Program-made: the position numbers and the translations under genes | The notes under the pieces: model-generated | Databases searched by the model: none | The model's input: the letters and a program-made list of their open reading frames with translations, nothing else | Told to the model about the DNA's origin: nothing | From: Actinomycetota bacterium | GTDB lineage: Bacteria; Actinomycetota; Thermoleophilia; Solirubrobacterales; 70-9 | Reading direction: 5' to 3' | Assembly: GCA_018268695.1 (NCBI GenBank) | Contig: JAFDWD010001097.1 | Span: forward strand, 1 to 10,094 | DNA: 10,094 nucleotides | Shown: one piece after another, positions 1 to 7,300 of the stretch | How the letters are laid out: every line of letters starts with the position of its first letter | Numbering within the stretch: position 1 is the first letter of the stretch

Positions 1-266
1 CCTTCCCCGGCGAGGCCACCCGCCACGCCCTGGTCGACTCGGGCAAGCCCTACGTCGAGGTCCACTTCGCGAACCTCTCCCGCCACATCGCCACGATCGA
101 CCCGACCGCCCAGCTGCGCTCCCGCTTCACCCACTCCGCGGCCGGCGTCTCCTTCGGCCTGCGCCAATACAGCTACGCCGGCGCCCTCCTCGGCCTCGCG
201 CTCGCCCTCGACGACGACGCCTTCCTTGCCGGCGGCACCTACGCCCACTCCTCGGGGCACGCTTGA
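1..266 (+). CDS. Type II 3-dehydroquinate dehydratase-like protein (3' end, partial)
   Basis: This is the last 87 codons of a gene that begins before the window; the reading frame starts at base 3 and ends at TGA 264-266. The fragment has the signature of the C-terminal half of type II dehydroquinases. YVEVHFANL (fragment residues 17-25) corresponds to the family's VEVHxSN segment with its catalytic His (here residue 21), and RFTHSAAGVSFGLRQYSYAG (41-60) corresponds to the FRHHS...G...G segment. Family members dehydrate 3-dehydroquinate in the cytoplasm, in the shikimate or quinate pathways. Two things differ from textbook AroQ: the substrate-contacting Ser after the His-containing strand is Ala, and about nine extra residues (I-A-T-I-D-P-T-A-Q) sit before the conserved Arg. 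There is also a tail of about 20 residues after the usual end. It may therefore be a paralogue with another substrate. It probably forms an operon with the oxidoreductase 22 nt downstream. Confidence 0.62.
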   Translation, partial: FPGEATRHALVDSGKPYVEVHFANLSRHIATIDPTAQLRSRFTHSAAGVSFGLRQYSYAGALLGLALALDDDAFLAGGTYAHSSGHA

Positions 267-288
267 TCGCAGAAGGCGCCGACCCCGG

Positions 289-1278
289 ATGAGGCGCGCG
301 CTCGTCTTCGCCACCGACGCGCTCGCGCCGTTGCCCGGGCTGGCGCGCCGTGCCGAGGCGGCGGGCTTCGACCGGGTCTGGACGACCGAGTACCGCGGGC
401 GCGACGCGGTGGCGCGGGCGATCGCCGTCGCCGCGGTGACCGGGCGGATCGAGGTGGGGACCGGGATCGCCTACGCCTTCACCCGGCCGCCCCTGGCGAT
501 GGCGGCGCTGGCCGGGGACGCGCAGCGGCTCGCGGGCGGGCGCTTCGGCCTCGGGGTCGGCGCCGGGACGAAGGGCATCCGTCGCCAGTACGGCGTGGAG
601 GGGTGGGACCGCGCCGCGCCGGCGCTGGCCGAGTACGTCGCCGAACTGCGCGCGGGGTTCGCGGAGGACCCGCTGCTCGACCGAGCGCCGCCGATCTACG
701 GCGCCGCGATGAACGCGGCGATGGGCCGGGCCGTCGCCGCGACCTGCGACGGCGCCCTCCTCCACGCGATCGCCCTGACCCGCGTCCACCTCCGGGAGCG
801 CCTCCTCCCGGCGCTCGGCGAGGGCAGCGCGCGCCGCACGGGCACACGCCCGCCGGAGCTCGTCGCCTGGTGCGTCACCGCGGTCGATGAGGATCCCGCC
901 GCGGCCCGCGAGCGCGCCCGCACCCAGCTCGCCTTCTACCTGGCGACGCCGAGCTTCGCGCCGGTCACCGAGGGCGTGCCTTGGGAGGGCGCCGCCGCCG
1001 CGGTCCGCGAGGCCTTCGCTGCCTTCGGACGCCGTGCCTCCTGGAGTGAGCTCGCCCGCCACGTCCCCGACGAGGCGGTCGAGGAGCTGGCGATCTTCGG
1101 CACCCCCGCGGACGCGCGCGCGAAGGCCGCCGCGCTCGAGGGCGAGCTGTCGCCGCTCGGCGTCGGCGAGCTCGCCCTCCAGCCCTGCGGCGCCGCGGTC
1201 GACGGCCCCGCCTTCGTCGCCGAGTGCGAGAAGATCCTCGCGGCGCTCGGGCGATCCGCCCCGGGCCAGACGGCCTAG
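289..1278 (+). CDS. LLM-class (luciferase-like, probably F420-dependent) oxidoreductase
   Basis: This 329-residue protein is of normal length for the luciferase-like TIM-barrel family, whose members use FMN or F420 to oxidise or reduce small organic substrates in the cytoplasm. Family hallmarks in order are: AEAAGFDRVWTTEY (residues 22-35), TGRIEVGTGIAYAFTRPPLA (51-70), GGRFGLGVGAGTK (83-95), and the late FGTP motif (270-273) followed by an Ala-rich helix and a C-terminal helix. The whole barrel looks intact. The ATG at 289 is chosen because it lies 22 nt after the previous stop, starts with the typical short first beta strand, and has AGAAGG at 271-276 upstream, at a rather long spacing of 12 nt. 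Upstream in-frame codons overlap the preceding gene and do not look like family sequence. The cupin gene follows after 34 nt. Glu codons are almost all GAG. F420 rather than FMN is inferred from the likely actinobacterial host; the substrate is unknown. Confidence 0.88.
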   Translation: MRRALVFATDALAPLPGLARRAEAAGFDRVWTTEYRGRDAVARAIAVAAVTGRIEVGTGIAYAFTRPPLAMAALAGDAQRLAGGRFGLGVGAGTKGIRRQYGVEGWDRAAPALAEYVAELRAGFAEDPLLDRAPPIYGAAMNAAMGRAVAATCDGALLHAIALTRVHLRERLLPALGEGSARRTGTRPPELVAWCVTAVDEDPAAARERARTQLAFYLATPSFAPVTEGVPWEGAAAAVREAFAAFGRRASWSELARHVPDEAVEELAIFGTPADARAKAAALEGELSPLGVGELALQPCGAAVDGPAFVAECEKILAALGRSAPGQTA

Positions 1279-1300
1279 ACGGTCGCGCGCGACCCCCCGA

Positions 1301-1307
1301 GAAAGGA
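1301..1307 (+). promoter_or_regulatory. Ribosome binding site of the bicupin gene
   Basis: GAAAGGA lies 5 nt before the ATG at 1313. It supports this start over the much longer open frame that continues upstream inside the oxidoreductase gene. Confidence 0.7.
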
Positions 1308-1312
1308 CCTCC

Positions 1313-2356
1313 ATGGCAGCTTCCTCCCCGCACGTCCGCTCGCTCCGCGACGGGGCGAGCCGGCACGCGAGCGACCTCGGCTCGATCGACGCGCTCACCA
1401 AGGAGACCTTCCCGATCCTCGAGCGGATCTCGATCCGGCGGCTGGTGTTGGAGCCCGGGGCGGTCCGCGAACCGCACTGGCACGCGAACGCCGACGAGCT
1501 GACCTACTGCCTCACGGGCGACCTCCTCGTCTCGGTGCTCGACAACGCCGACGTCTTCGGCACCTTCACGATCGGGGCGGGGGAGATGTTCCACGTCGAG
1601 AGCGGCTCGCTCCACCACATCGAGAACGTCGGCGATGCCGCGGCCGAGCTGCTCGTCGTCTTCTCCCACGAGAGCCCGGTCGACTTCTCTCTGCACGCCT
1701 CCTTCGGCGCGATGTCGGACGCGGTGCTCGGCAACGCCTACGGCCTGTCCGCCGCAGACCTGGCGAAGCTCCGCCGCGACACGACCTCGCCCGACATCGT
1801 CGCGGGCGTCGGCGCGCCCGTCGTCCCCGACCGGGCGGGCCTCCCGGATTCCCACAAGTTCTCGGTCGAGGCGGTGCAGCCGACCCTCGACTACCCCTTC
1901 GGCAGCGCCAAGCTGGCCCGCGTCCAGGTCTGGCCGGCGCTCCGGCACCTCTCGATGTACTCGCTGCGGATCGAGACGAGCGGCATGCGCGAGCCCCACT
2001 GGCACCCCGAGACCGCCGAGCTCGGCTACGTCCAGGCCGGCCGCGCCCGGATGAGCATCCTCGACCCGGACGGCACCGTCGACACCTATTACCTGCAGCC
2101 CGGCGACGTCTACTTCGTCCCCCGCGCCTATCCCCACCAGATCGAGGTCGTCGGCGACGAGCCGATCCACTTCTGCATCTTCTTCGACCAGCCGACCCCC
2201 GGCGACATCGGCTACCGCGCCTCCGCCTCGGCCTTCTCCCGCCGGGTCCTCGCGTCCACCTTCGGCGTGACCGACGCGGACCTGCCCCGGTTCCCGTTCA
2301 CCCCGGTCGACCCGTTGATCGTGGCGCGGGAGAACCCGCTGGATCCGGCGGGGTAG
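1313..2356 (+). CDS. Two-domain cupin, oxalate decarboxylase-like
   Basis: This 347-residue bicupin has two intact metal sites. Cupin 1 carries REPHWH with His55, His57 and Glu62, then GSLHHIEN with His101. Cupin 2 carries REPHWH with His229, His231 and Glu236, then YPHQIEV with His275. Each site follows the order of the cupin motifs G(X)5HXH(X)3-4E and G(X)2H, and the Arg two residues before each HWH triad (Arg52, Arg226) matches the substrate Arg of oxalate decarboxylases. Mn-dependent oxalate decarboxylase converts oxalate to formate and CO2. However, the N-terminal lid segment that reads SENST in the Bacillus enzyme appears here as S-L-H-A-S (residues 126-130), without the catalytic Glu. 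Canonical decarboxylation is thus doubtful, and an oxidase-like or unrelated activity is possible. No signal peptide is visible, so it is probably cytosolic. It is the last gene of the plus-strand run; the start is supported by the GAAAGGA ribosome site. The lid comparison is from memory of the family. Confidence 0.85.
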   Translation: MAASSPHVRSLRDGASRHASDLGSIDALTKETFPILERISIRRLVLEPGAVREPHWHANADELTYCLTGDLLVSVLDNADVFGTFTIGAGEMFHVESGSLHHIENVGDAAAELLVVFSHESPVDFSLHASFGAMSDAVLGNAYGLSAADLAKLRRDTTSPDIVAGVGAPVVPDRAGLPDSHKFSVEAVQPTLDYPFGSAKLARVQVWPALRHLSMYSLRIETSGMREPHWHPETAELGYVQAGRARMSILDPDGTVDTYYLQPGDVYFVPRAYPHQIEVVGDEPIHFCIFFDQPTPGDIGYRASASAFSRRVLASTFGVTDADLPRFPFTPVDPLIVARENPLDPAG

Positions 2357-2397
2357 GCCGGGCCCGGGGAACGGGACGCGAGGCGTGGCGGCGAGCA

Positions 2398-2487
2398 CGG
2401 CCGTCTCGCCCGCGCCCCCTGCACGCTTGTCTCGCTATGCGAGACAAGCGTGCAGGGGGCTGGCTGTGGCCGTGGCCGAGACGGCCG
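2398..2487. repeat. 11-bp inverted repeat enclosing the first hairpin
   Basis: CGGCCGTCTCG at 2398-2408 is the exact reverse complement of CGAGACGGCCG at 2477-2487. The pair brackets the 22-bp hairpin at 2414-2460, giving a nested palindromic unit of 90 bp. It could be the outer stem of a structured RNA, or the ends of a small palindromic repeat element. Confidence 0.7.
2414..2460. repeat. Perfect 22-bp hairpin, 3-nt loop (possible bidirectional terminator)
   Basis: The left arm 2414-2435 (begins GCCCCCTGCACGCTTG) and the right arm 2439-2460 are exact reverse complements over 22 bp, with loop TAT. It starts 58 nt after the bicupin stop. No T-run follows it on either strand, so it is not a classical Rho-independent terminator, although U-poor hairpin terminators are reported in actinobacteria. 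Confidence 0.85.
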
Positions 2488-2587
2488 GGGTATGAAAGGT
2501 GAGGAGGAAGTGCGACGCCGTCCCGGGAGACGTGAGGGAGATGTCTGGAAGTCCTCGCTTCCGTGCCCGTTGCACGAGGGGCGAGGA

Positions 2588-2636
2588 GGTGCGTTCGTCC
2601 TTTGTAGTCGTATACGGGACAAAGGACGAACGCACC
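2588..2636. repeat. Perfect 18-bp hairpin with 13-nt loop
   Basis: The left arm 2588-2605 is GGTGCGTTCGTCCTTTGT. The right arm 2619-2636 is its exact reverse complement. The 13-nt loop contains the 8-bp palindrome CGTATACG (2609-2616). The arms are less GC-rich than the surroundings, and no T-run follows on either strand. Confidence 0.85.
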
Positions 2637-2700
2637 CGAAGATCCCGGCGGGGTGTGGCAGATGACGTACGGACCCTCGGAGAAAGACGCACTCCCTCCC

Positions 2701-2758
2701 GTCCTGGGCGTCTCATGGAGGTCACAGCCTGCCAGGACCTCCATGAGACGCCCGGGAC
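2701..2758. repeat. 18-bp hairpin, extendable to 23 bp, 12-nt loop
   Basis: GGGCGTCTCATGGAGGTC at 2706-2723 pairs perfectly with 2736-2753. Beyond one G-T wobble (2705 with 2754), four further pairs extend the stem out to 2701 and 2758. It ends 21 nt from the stop codon of the convergent DUF1254 gene, where that gene's terminator is expected. No T-run follows. Confidence 0.85.
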
Positions 2759-2779
2759 ATCGACCTAGGACTGCCACCC

Positions 2780-4168
2780 CTAGGGCACCGCCTCGATCGC
2801 GGGCGGCACGTAGGTGCCCTGGGCGGCGCTCCCTTCCGGGCCGTAGACGCGCAGCATCAGGTTGAACGGGCCCTGGCGCGGGGCCGGTAGCCAATTGGCG
2901 GCGGGGACGCCGGGCGGGCGCGTGGTCGAGATGTAGATCGAGACCGATCCGTCGGGGGCGGTGCGCAGGCCCGGGGTGTAGCTCGCGACGAGGTACTTGC
3001 GGGCGGCGTTGGGGACGAGCTCGATCGCCTTCGGCGTGTAGGCGGTCACCGACCAGAAGCGCTTCGCCGCCGGCAGCTCGGCCTTGTCGAAGCGCAGGAC
3101 GTATCCCTTGCCGCCCCCTTGGAGCGGCGCGCCGCTCGCGTCGGCGAACGCGTGGTAGTAGGCGGCGGTGCCGTGGTTGTTGCCCCACTGGATGTACTCG
3201 GTGATCGCGTCGCGGTCCAGGTAGGCGCCGTCCCATTCGCCGATGTTGGTGAAGTTGATCCAGTTGTGGCCGATCGTGTGCGAGAGGTAGTGGCGCAGGA
3301 TCAGGGCGTGCGAGGCGCGCGCGGCGGCGGCGAATTCGAGCCGCGCCGTCCCCACGGCGTTTGCCCCACCGGCCCCGAAGAGGGCGTCGAAGCGGGCCGA
3401 CAGTTCGCTGTCGGAGGCCGACATCGGTTCGGTGTGTTCGCCGTGCACCGCCTTCTGCATCTGCTTGAGGAAGAAGATCGGCGCCTCTCGCGACTCGCGG
3501 TCGGCGACCAGTTTGTAGGGGATCGAGTAGTAGGCCTCGGGCAGGATCCGGGTGGCGCCGCCGGACGGGTCGGCCGCGTAGGCGGCCAGCGTCTGGAGCC
3601 GCAGGGAGGAGCGGAATTCGCCCGCCGCGGCGACGGTGTCGGTGCCTTCGGTGAAGCGGTCGGCGCGGATGATCCAGTTGGTGAACTCGTAGGGCACCGA
3701 CACCTGGGTCATCCCGGCCGGGACGGCGCCGGTCCAGCCGGGCCCGGTCAGCAGATAGGTGCCGGGCGTCCGCGCCGGGATCGTCGTCTTGAAGGTTTCG
3801 CCGAACATGTCGGCGGTGAAGAGCGAGTAGCTGACTTCGGTCGGCGGGATCGTCAGCACCACCGGTTCGGCGGAGACGTCGACGAAGGCGCTCCCATACA
3901 AGGTGTCGTCGTTGATCGCGACCACCGTCTGGTAGAGCGGCGTCACCCGCTGTGGGCCGACCAGCCGGTTCGCCGGCGCGGGCAGCGACTGGAAGTAGCT
4001 GAACCAGCGGGGGTAGAAGCGCTGGTAGTAGGCGGAGGCGGTCCGGTAGGCGACGCCGCCCCCCGCCGCCCCGGCCGGCGGCGCGGCCGCGGTGGCGGGC
4101 CCGGCGGCGGCGAGCGCGAGCGCGAGAGACGTGAGGAAGACGGCGAGGGGGAGATGACGGGAGCGCAT
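2780..4168 (-). CDS. Exported DUF1254/DUF1214 domain protein
   Basis: This 462-residue protein opens with a signal peptide: basic MRSRH, a hydrophobic stretch at about residues 8-22, then an Ala-rich cleavage region near 25-29. The DUF1254 hallmark is VAINDDTLYGSAFVDVSAEP (residues 83-102) followed by VVLTIP. The DUF1214 part occupies roughly 356-462, with FWSVTAYTP, DGSVSIYIS, NWLPAP (425-430) and a final RVYGPEG...PP segment. Tandem DUF1254-DUF1214 proteins of about 450-480 residues are widespread, and their biochemical role is not established to my knowledge. No transmembrane anchor or lipobox is visible, so the product is probably secreted. The ATG at 4168 is supported by AAAGG 8 nt upstream and by the good signal peptide. 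It is transcribed divergently from the large secreted protein, and a palindromic operator lies 21 nt before its start. Glu codons are mixed (about 11 GAA, 8 GAG). Confidence 0.88.
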   Translation of the reverse strand: MRSRHLPLAVFLTSLALALAAAGPATAAAPPAGAAGGGVAYRTASAYYQRFYPRWFSYFQSLPAPANRLVGPQRVTPLYQTVVAINDDTLYGSAFVDVSAEPVVLTIPPTEVSYSLFTADMFGETFKTTIPARTPGTYLLTGPGWTGAVPAGMTQVSVPYEFTNWIIRADRFTEGTDTVAAAGEFRSSLRLQTLAAYAADPSGGATRILPEAYYSIPYKLVADRESREAPIFFLKQMQKAVHGEHTEPMSASDSELSARFDALFGAGGANAVGTARLEFAAAARASHALILRHYLSHTIGHNWINFTNIGEWDGAYLDRDAITEYIQWGNNHGTAAYYHAFADASGAPLQGGGKGYVLRFDKAELPAAKRFWSVTAYTPKAIELVPNAARKYLVASYTPGLRTAPDGSVSIYISTTRPPGVPAANWLPAPRQGPFNLMLRVYGPEGSAAQGTYVPPAIEAVP

Positions 4169-4174
4169 CGGGGG

Positions 4175-4187
4175 ACCTTTCGAAGGT
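4175..4187 (-). promoter_or_regulatory. Small hairpin containing the DUF1254 ribosome site
   Basis: On the minus strand the sequence reads ACCTT-CGA-AAGGT, a 5-bp stem whose right arm contains the AAAGG ribosome site of the gene starting at 4168. Pairing would mask the site, but five pairs with a 3-nt loop are only weakly stable. Confidence 0.35.
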
Positions 4188-4188
4188 A

Positions 4189-4202
4189 ACTACATCTGTT
4201 GT
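4189..4202. promoter_or_regulatory. Palindromic operator, site 1 (one mismatch)
   Basis: ACTACA-TC-TGTTGT is a 14-bp palindrome with one mismatch, 21 nt before the DUF1254 start codon and inside its expected promoter or leader. It shares both half-site sequences with site 2, exactly 100 bp away. The core TACA-NN-TGT(A/T) resembles BlaI/MecI/CopY-type boxes (TACA-NN-TGTA); a TetR-family operator is the alternative. Confidence 0.6.
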
Positions 4203-4288
4203 TTAGATCGGGCACGTTAGTCAAACGAGCCGCTTTCGGCCCGCCCTTTGGACGTCTTGGCCGACTTGCTGCATCTTTCTTTGTCGGG

Positions 4289-4302
4289 ACTACAGATGTA
4301 GT
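4289..4302. promoter_or_regulatory. Palindromic operator, site 2 (perfect)
   Basis: ACTACA-GA-TGTAGT is a perfect 6+2+6 palindrome located 50 nt before the ATG of the large secreted protein gene. Its first 11 bases are also the reverse complement of most of site 1, so the two sites form an 11-bp inverted pair. It contains a perfect TACA-NN-TGTA core as in BlaI/CopY-family operators. Confidence 0.68.
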
Positions 4303-4341
4303 GAAAGCTGCCGATAAGGCAGTGAGAACCCCCCCGCTCAC

Positions 4342-4346
4342 AGGAG
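4342..4346 (+). promoter_or_regulatory. Ribosome binding site of the large secreted protein gene
   Basis: AGGAG lies 5 nt before the ATG at 4352 and fixes this start; the frame stays open back to a TTG at 4199, but that extension covers both the promoter region and operator 2. A weak stem GTGAG (4322-4326) with CTCAC (4337-4341) ends directly against the ribosome site. Confidence 0.8.
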
Positions 4347-4351
4347 AAACC

Positions 4352-7300
4352 ATGTCCCGCATCGTCCGCCTGGCCCTGCTGGCCGCCGCCCTCGTCGTCC
4401 TCCTCGCGCTGCCCGGATCGGCCCTCGCCGCTGCCGGGCCGGCCTGGCTCGAACCGGAGAACGTCTCCGCCGTCGGCGGCGAATCGTCGCTGCCCGAAGT
4501 CGCCTTCAACGCGCAAGGCGACCTTGCCGCGGCCTGGGTCGCCCACGAAGGCGGCCACACCGTGATCCAGGCGGCGACCCGCCCGGCGGGCGGGTCGTGG
4601 AGTGCCGCACAGCGGATCTCGGCCACCAGCCCGAGCGCCCAGGGCGCCAAGGTCGGCGTCGACGCGGCCGGTGACGTGACCGTCGTCTGGGAACAGGGCG
4701 AAGGGGAAACCTTCGTGATCTACGGGGCCGATCTCCCGGCCGGCGGCTCCTGGTCGACGCCACACGCGATCTCCGACGTCGCCGGCAACTCACGCGTCCC
4801 GGCGCTCGCCGTCTCCTCCGCGGGCGAGGCGACCGTCCTCTGGAGCGAAGAAGAAGGGCACTCCAGCCGCACCCGGATCCGCAGCTCCTGGCGCTCCGGC
4901 GGCGGTTCCTGGACGACGCCGACCTGGCTCGACTCGGCCACCGGGCCGGAGTGGGGCCCGCAGCTCGCGGTCGCCGCGGACGGCACCGTGACGGCGGCCT
5001 GGGAAGGGTCGAACCAGATCGACACGGCGACCCGGCCCGAAGGCGGTGGCTGGTCGGCGGTGGCTGTCCTGCTGCCGAATACCTCTGCCGAATCCTTCGC
5101 GTCCAGTCCCTCCCTCGCGGTCGCCTCGACGGGCGCCGCGGTGATCGCCTGGCGCGACGAAATCGAAGAAGAAGGAAACGTGATCGAAGGTGCCGTGCGG
5201 CCCGCCGGGGGCTCCTGGTCGGCGGTGGCGCGGCTGAGCTCGATCGGCGGCGATCCGTTCGCGCCGCAGGTCGGGATCGACAAGGCCGGCAACGCGACCG
5301 CGGTGTGGCGGATGAAGAGCGGTGGCCAGTGGGTGATCGAAGCCGCCGAAGCGCCCGCCGGGGGATCCTGGACGAGCCCGGCGCAGATCTCGACGCCCGG
5401 CGTGCACGCCTTCTTCCCCGACCTCGCCGTCACCCCGGACGGCGAAGCGGTCGCCGCCTGGGAAAGGAGCGACGGCACCAACACCCGGATCGAAACCGCC
5501 GTGCACCCGGCCGGCGGCGCCTGGGCGGCGCCGACGATCCACTCGCAGGCAGGTGCGAATGCCGAACACCCGGCCCTGGCGGCCGACGGGGTCGGCGACA
5601 TGGCCCTCGCCTGGGAACGCTTCCAGGCCGGCAAGCCCTACATTCAGGTGGCCGGCTACGACGCCGGCCCGCAGCTCGGCGGCCTCTCGATCCCGGCCAC
5701 CGCGACCGCCGGGCAGCCCGCCGCCTTCTCGGTCTCCCCGGTCGGCGTCTGGTTGCCGGCGAGTGCCGTCAGCTGGGAATTCGGCGACGGCGAAACCGCG
5801 GCCGGGACCAACGTGTCCCACACCTACAACGGCGGTGGGGCCTACCAGGTGACCGTCACCGCGAGCGACTCCGGCGGCGCCGCCAGAAGCGCGAGCGGCG
5901 AAGTCACGGTCTCCGGTGCCGGGAAAGAAGAACCGGTGGAATGGGCCCCCGACCAGCCACTCGCGGGCTTTGCGGTCCAGGGCAAGGTGGAAGCGATCGC
6001 CCGCAGCGGCGAACGCGTCTACATCGGCGGTGAATTCGGCTTCGTCGGCCAGCCCGCCCGCGGGGCGGTGACGATCGATCCCGAAACCGGGGAAGCCACC
6101 GCACCCGCCTTCGAAACCGACGCCGGCATCTTCTCCGCCACCCCCGACGGCAGCGGCGGGACCTACGTCGGCGGTGAATTCCGCAGGATCCTCGGGGGGC
6201 GGCGCAGCCACCTCGCGCACGTCCTGCCCGGCGGCGAACTGGATCGCGATTTCACGATCCAGGCGGACGGCAACATCACCGCCCTGGCCCGTTCGGGGTC
6301 GACCCTCTTCGTCGCCGGCTCGTTCACCCATATCGGCGGTCAGACCCGTCCGCACCTCGCCTCGATCAACCTCAACACCGAAGAAGTGACCTCCTGGAAT
6401 CCGGCGCCGAACGGCAACGTCAACTCGCTCGCGGTCTCCGGCGCGAACGTCTACGTCGGCGGCCCCTTCACCAACGTCGGCGGGGTGCCGCGCAACCACC
6501 TCGCCGCGATCGAACTCGCCTCGAACACGCCGACCGCCTGGGCCCCCGAACCGAACGGCTCGGTCAACACGATCGTCGCCGACGAATACGCGGTCTACGT
6601 CGGCGGCAGCTTCACCGAATTCGAAGGGCGCTCGCAGGCGCGCCTCGCCTCCTACGACACGCTCGACGAAGAACCGACGGCCTGGAGCCCGGCCCCGAAC
6701 GGCGACGTCAGCAGCCTGGCGCTGACCGGGAACGTCGTCTACGTCGGCGGCAGCTTCAGCGAAATCGGTGGGCGGGCGCGGACGCGTCTGGCTGCCGTGC
6801 GGCGCGGCGGCAACGGCGAAGCGACCTCGTTCCATCCGCCCGGCCCCGCGAGCGCTCCGGCGTCACTCGACGTCGACGGCTCGACTCTCTACGCGACCGG
6901 CTCCTTCACCAAGGTCGGCGGCGAAGCGCGGACGCGGCTGGCGGCCTTCGACACCGTGAGCGGCCTGCTGCGGGCCTGGAACCCGGGCCTCGGCGCGACC
7001 GGCGACGTGATCCTCGCGCGCGGCAGCGGCGTTCTCGTCGGCGGCGTCTTCCAGACCGCCTGCGGGGAACCGCGCCAGAACCTGGCGGCGCTCGACAGCT
7101 CGACCTCCCAGCTCCTGCCCTGGAACCCCGGCGCCGACGGGCGGGTGCAGGCGCTGGCGACCGACGGGACGACCGTCTACGCGACGGGCGAATTCGCCAA
7201 CGCCGGGGGGCTGGAACGGAGCGGGCCGGTGGCGCTCGATGCCCTCACCGGTGCGGGCGACCCCGGCTGGGACCCGGAACCGAACGGGTCGGTGAGCGCG

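Larger units (their letters stand above)
2357..2779. other. Gene-free gap between convergent genes, rich in hairpins
   Basis: No credible gene was found in these 423 bases; the open frames lack family-like sequence and are broken up by perfect inverted repeats. The gap separates the bicupin (plus) from the DUF1254 gene (minus). It contains three unrelated long hairpins (2414-2460, 2588-2636, 2701-2758) and an 11-bp inverted repeat (2398-2408 with 2477-2487). Between the hairpins there are only weak 5-bp stems, for example GGAAG 2547-2551 with CTTCC 2558-2562, and CGTGC 2562-2566 with GCACG 2572-2576. Confidence 0.8.
4169..4351. promoter_or_regulatory. Divergent promoter region of two secreted-protein genes
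   Basis: These 183 nt must hold the promoters of both divergent genes. Two palindromic operators (4189-4202 and 4289-4302) lie near its two ends. It is less GC-rich than the surrounding genes. I could not assign convincing -35/-10 pairs: TTGACT is readable on the minus strand at 4224-4219 but lacks a matching -10. Confidence 0.7.

Noticed and set aside
127..1401. Long minus-strand open frame opposite the oxidoreductase gene
   Set aside because: It is Arg/Gly-rich with no recognisable domain, and mirrors the third-position GC of the plus-strand gene; a typical high-GC shadow.
965..2398. Long minus-strand open frame opposite the bicupin
   Set aside because: It is low-complexity without domain signature, lies across a clear bicupin gene, and runs over the junction of two plus-strand genes.
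2435..2725. Small open frames in the convergent gap, both strands
   Set aside because: They cross perfect inverted repeats, match no known protein style and lack good ribosome sites.
2414..2758. CRISPR array or tandem repeat
   Set aside because: The three hairpins differ in sequence and spacing and there are no direct repeats with spacers.
4219..4224. Minus-strand TTGACT as the -35 box of the DUF1254 gene
   Set aside because: At spacings of 16-18 nt the downstream hexamers (such as CAACAG) do not resemble a -10 box.
4199..4351. N-terminal extension of the large secreted protein to a TTG at 4199
   Set aside because: It would place promoter and operator 2 inside coding sequence and bury the clear signal peptide; AGGAG before ATG 4352 decides the start.
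4790..6835. 681-codon minus-strand open frame inside the large secreted protein gene
   Set aside because: Its regularity is the complement of the propeller repeats; there is no ribosome site or domain.
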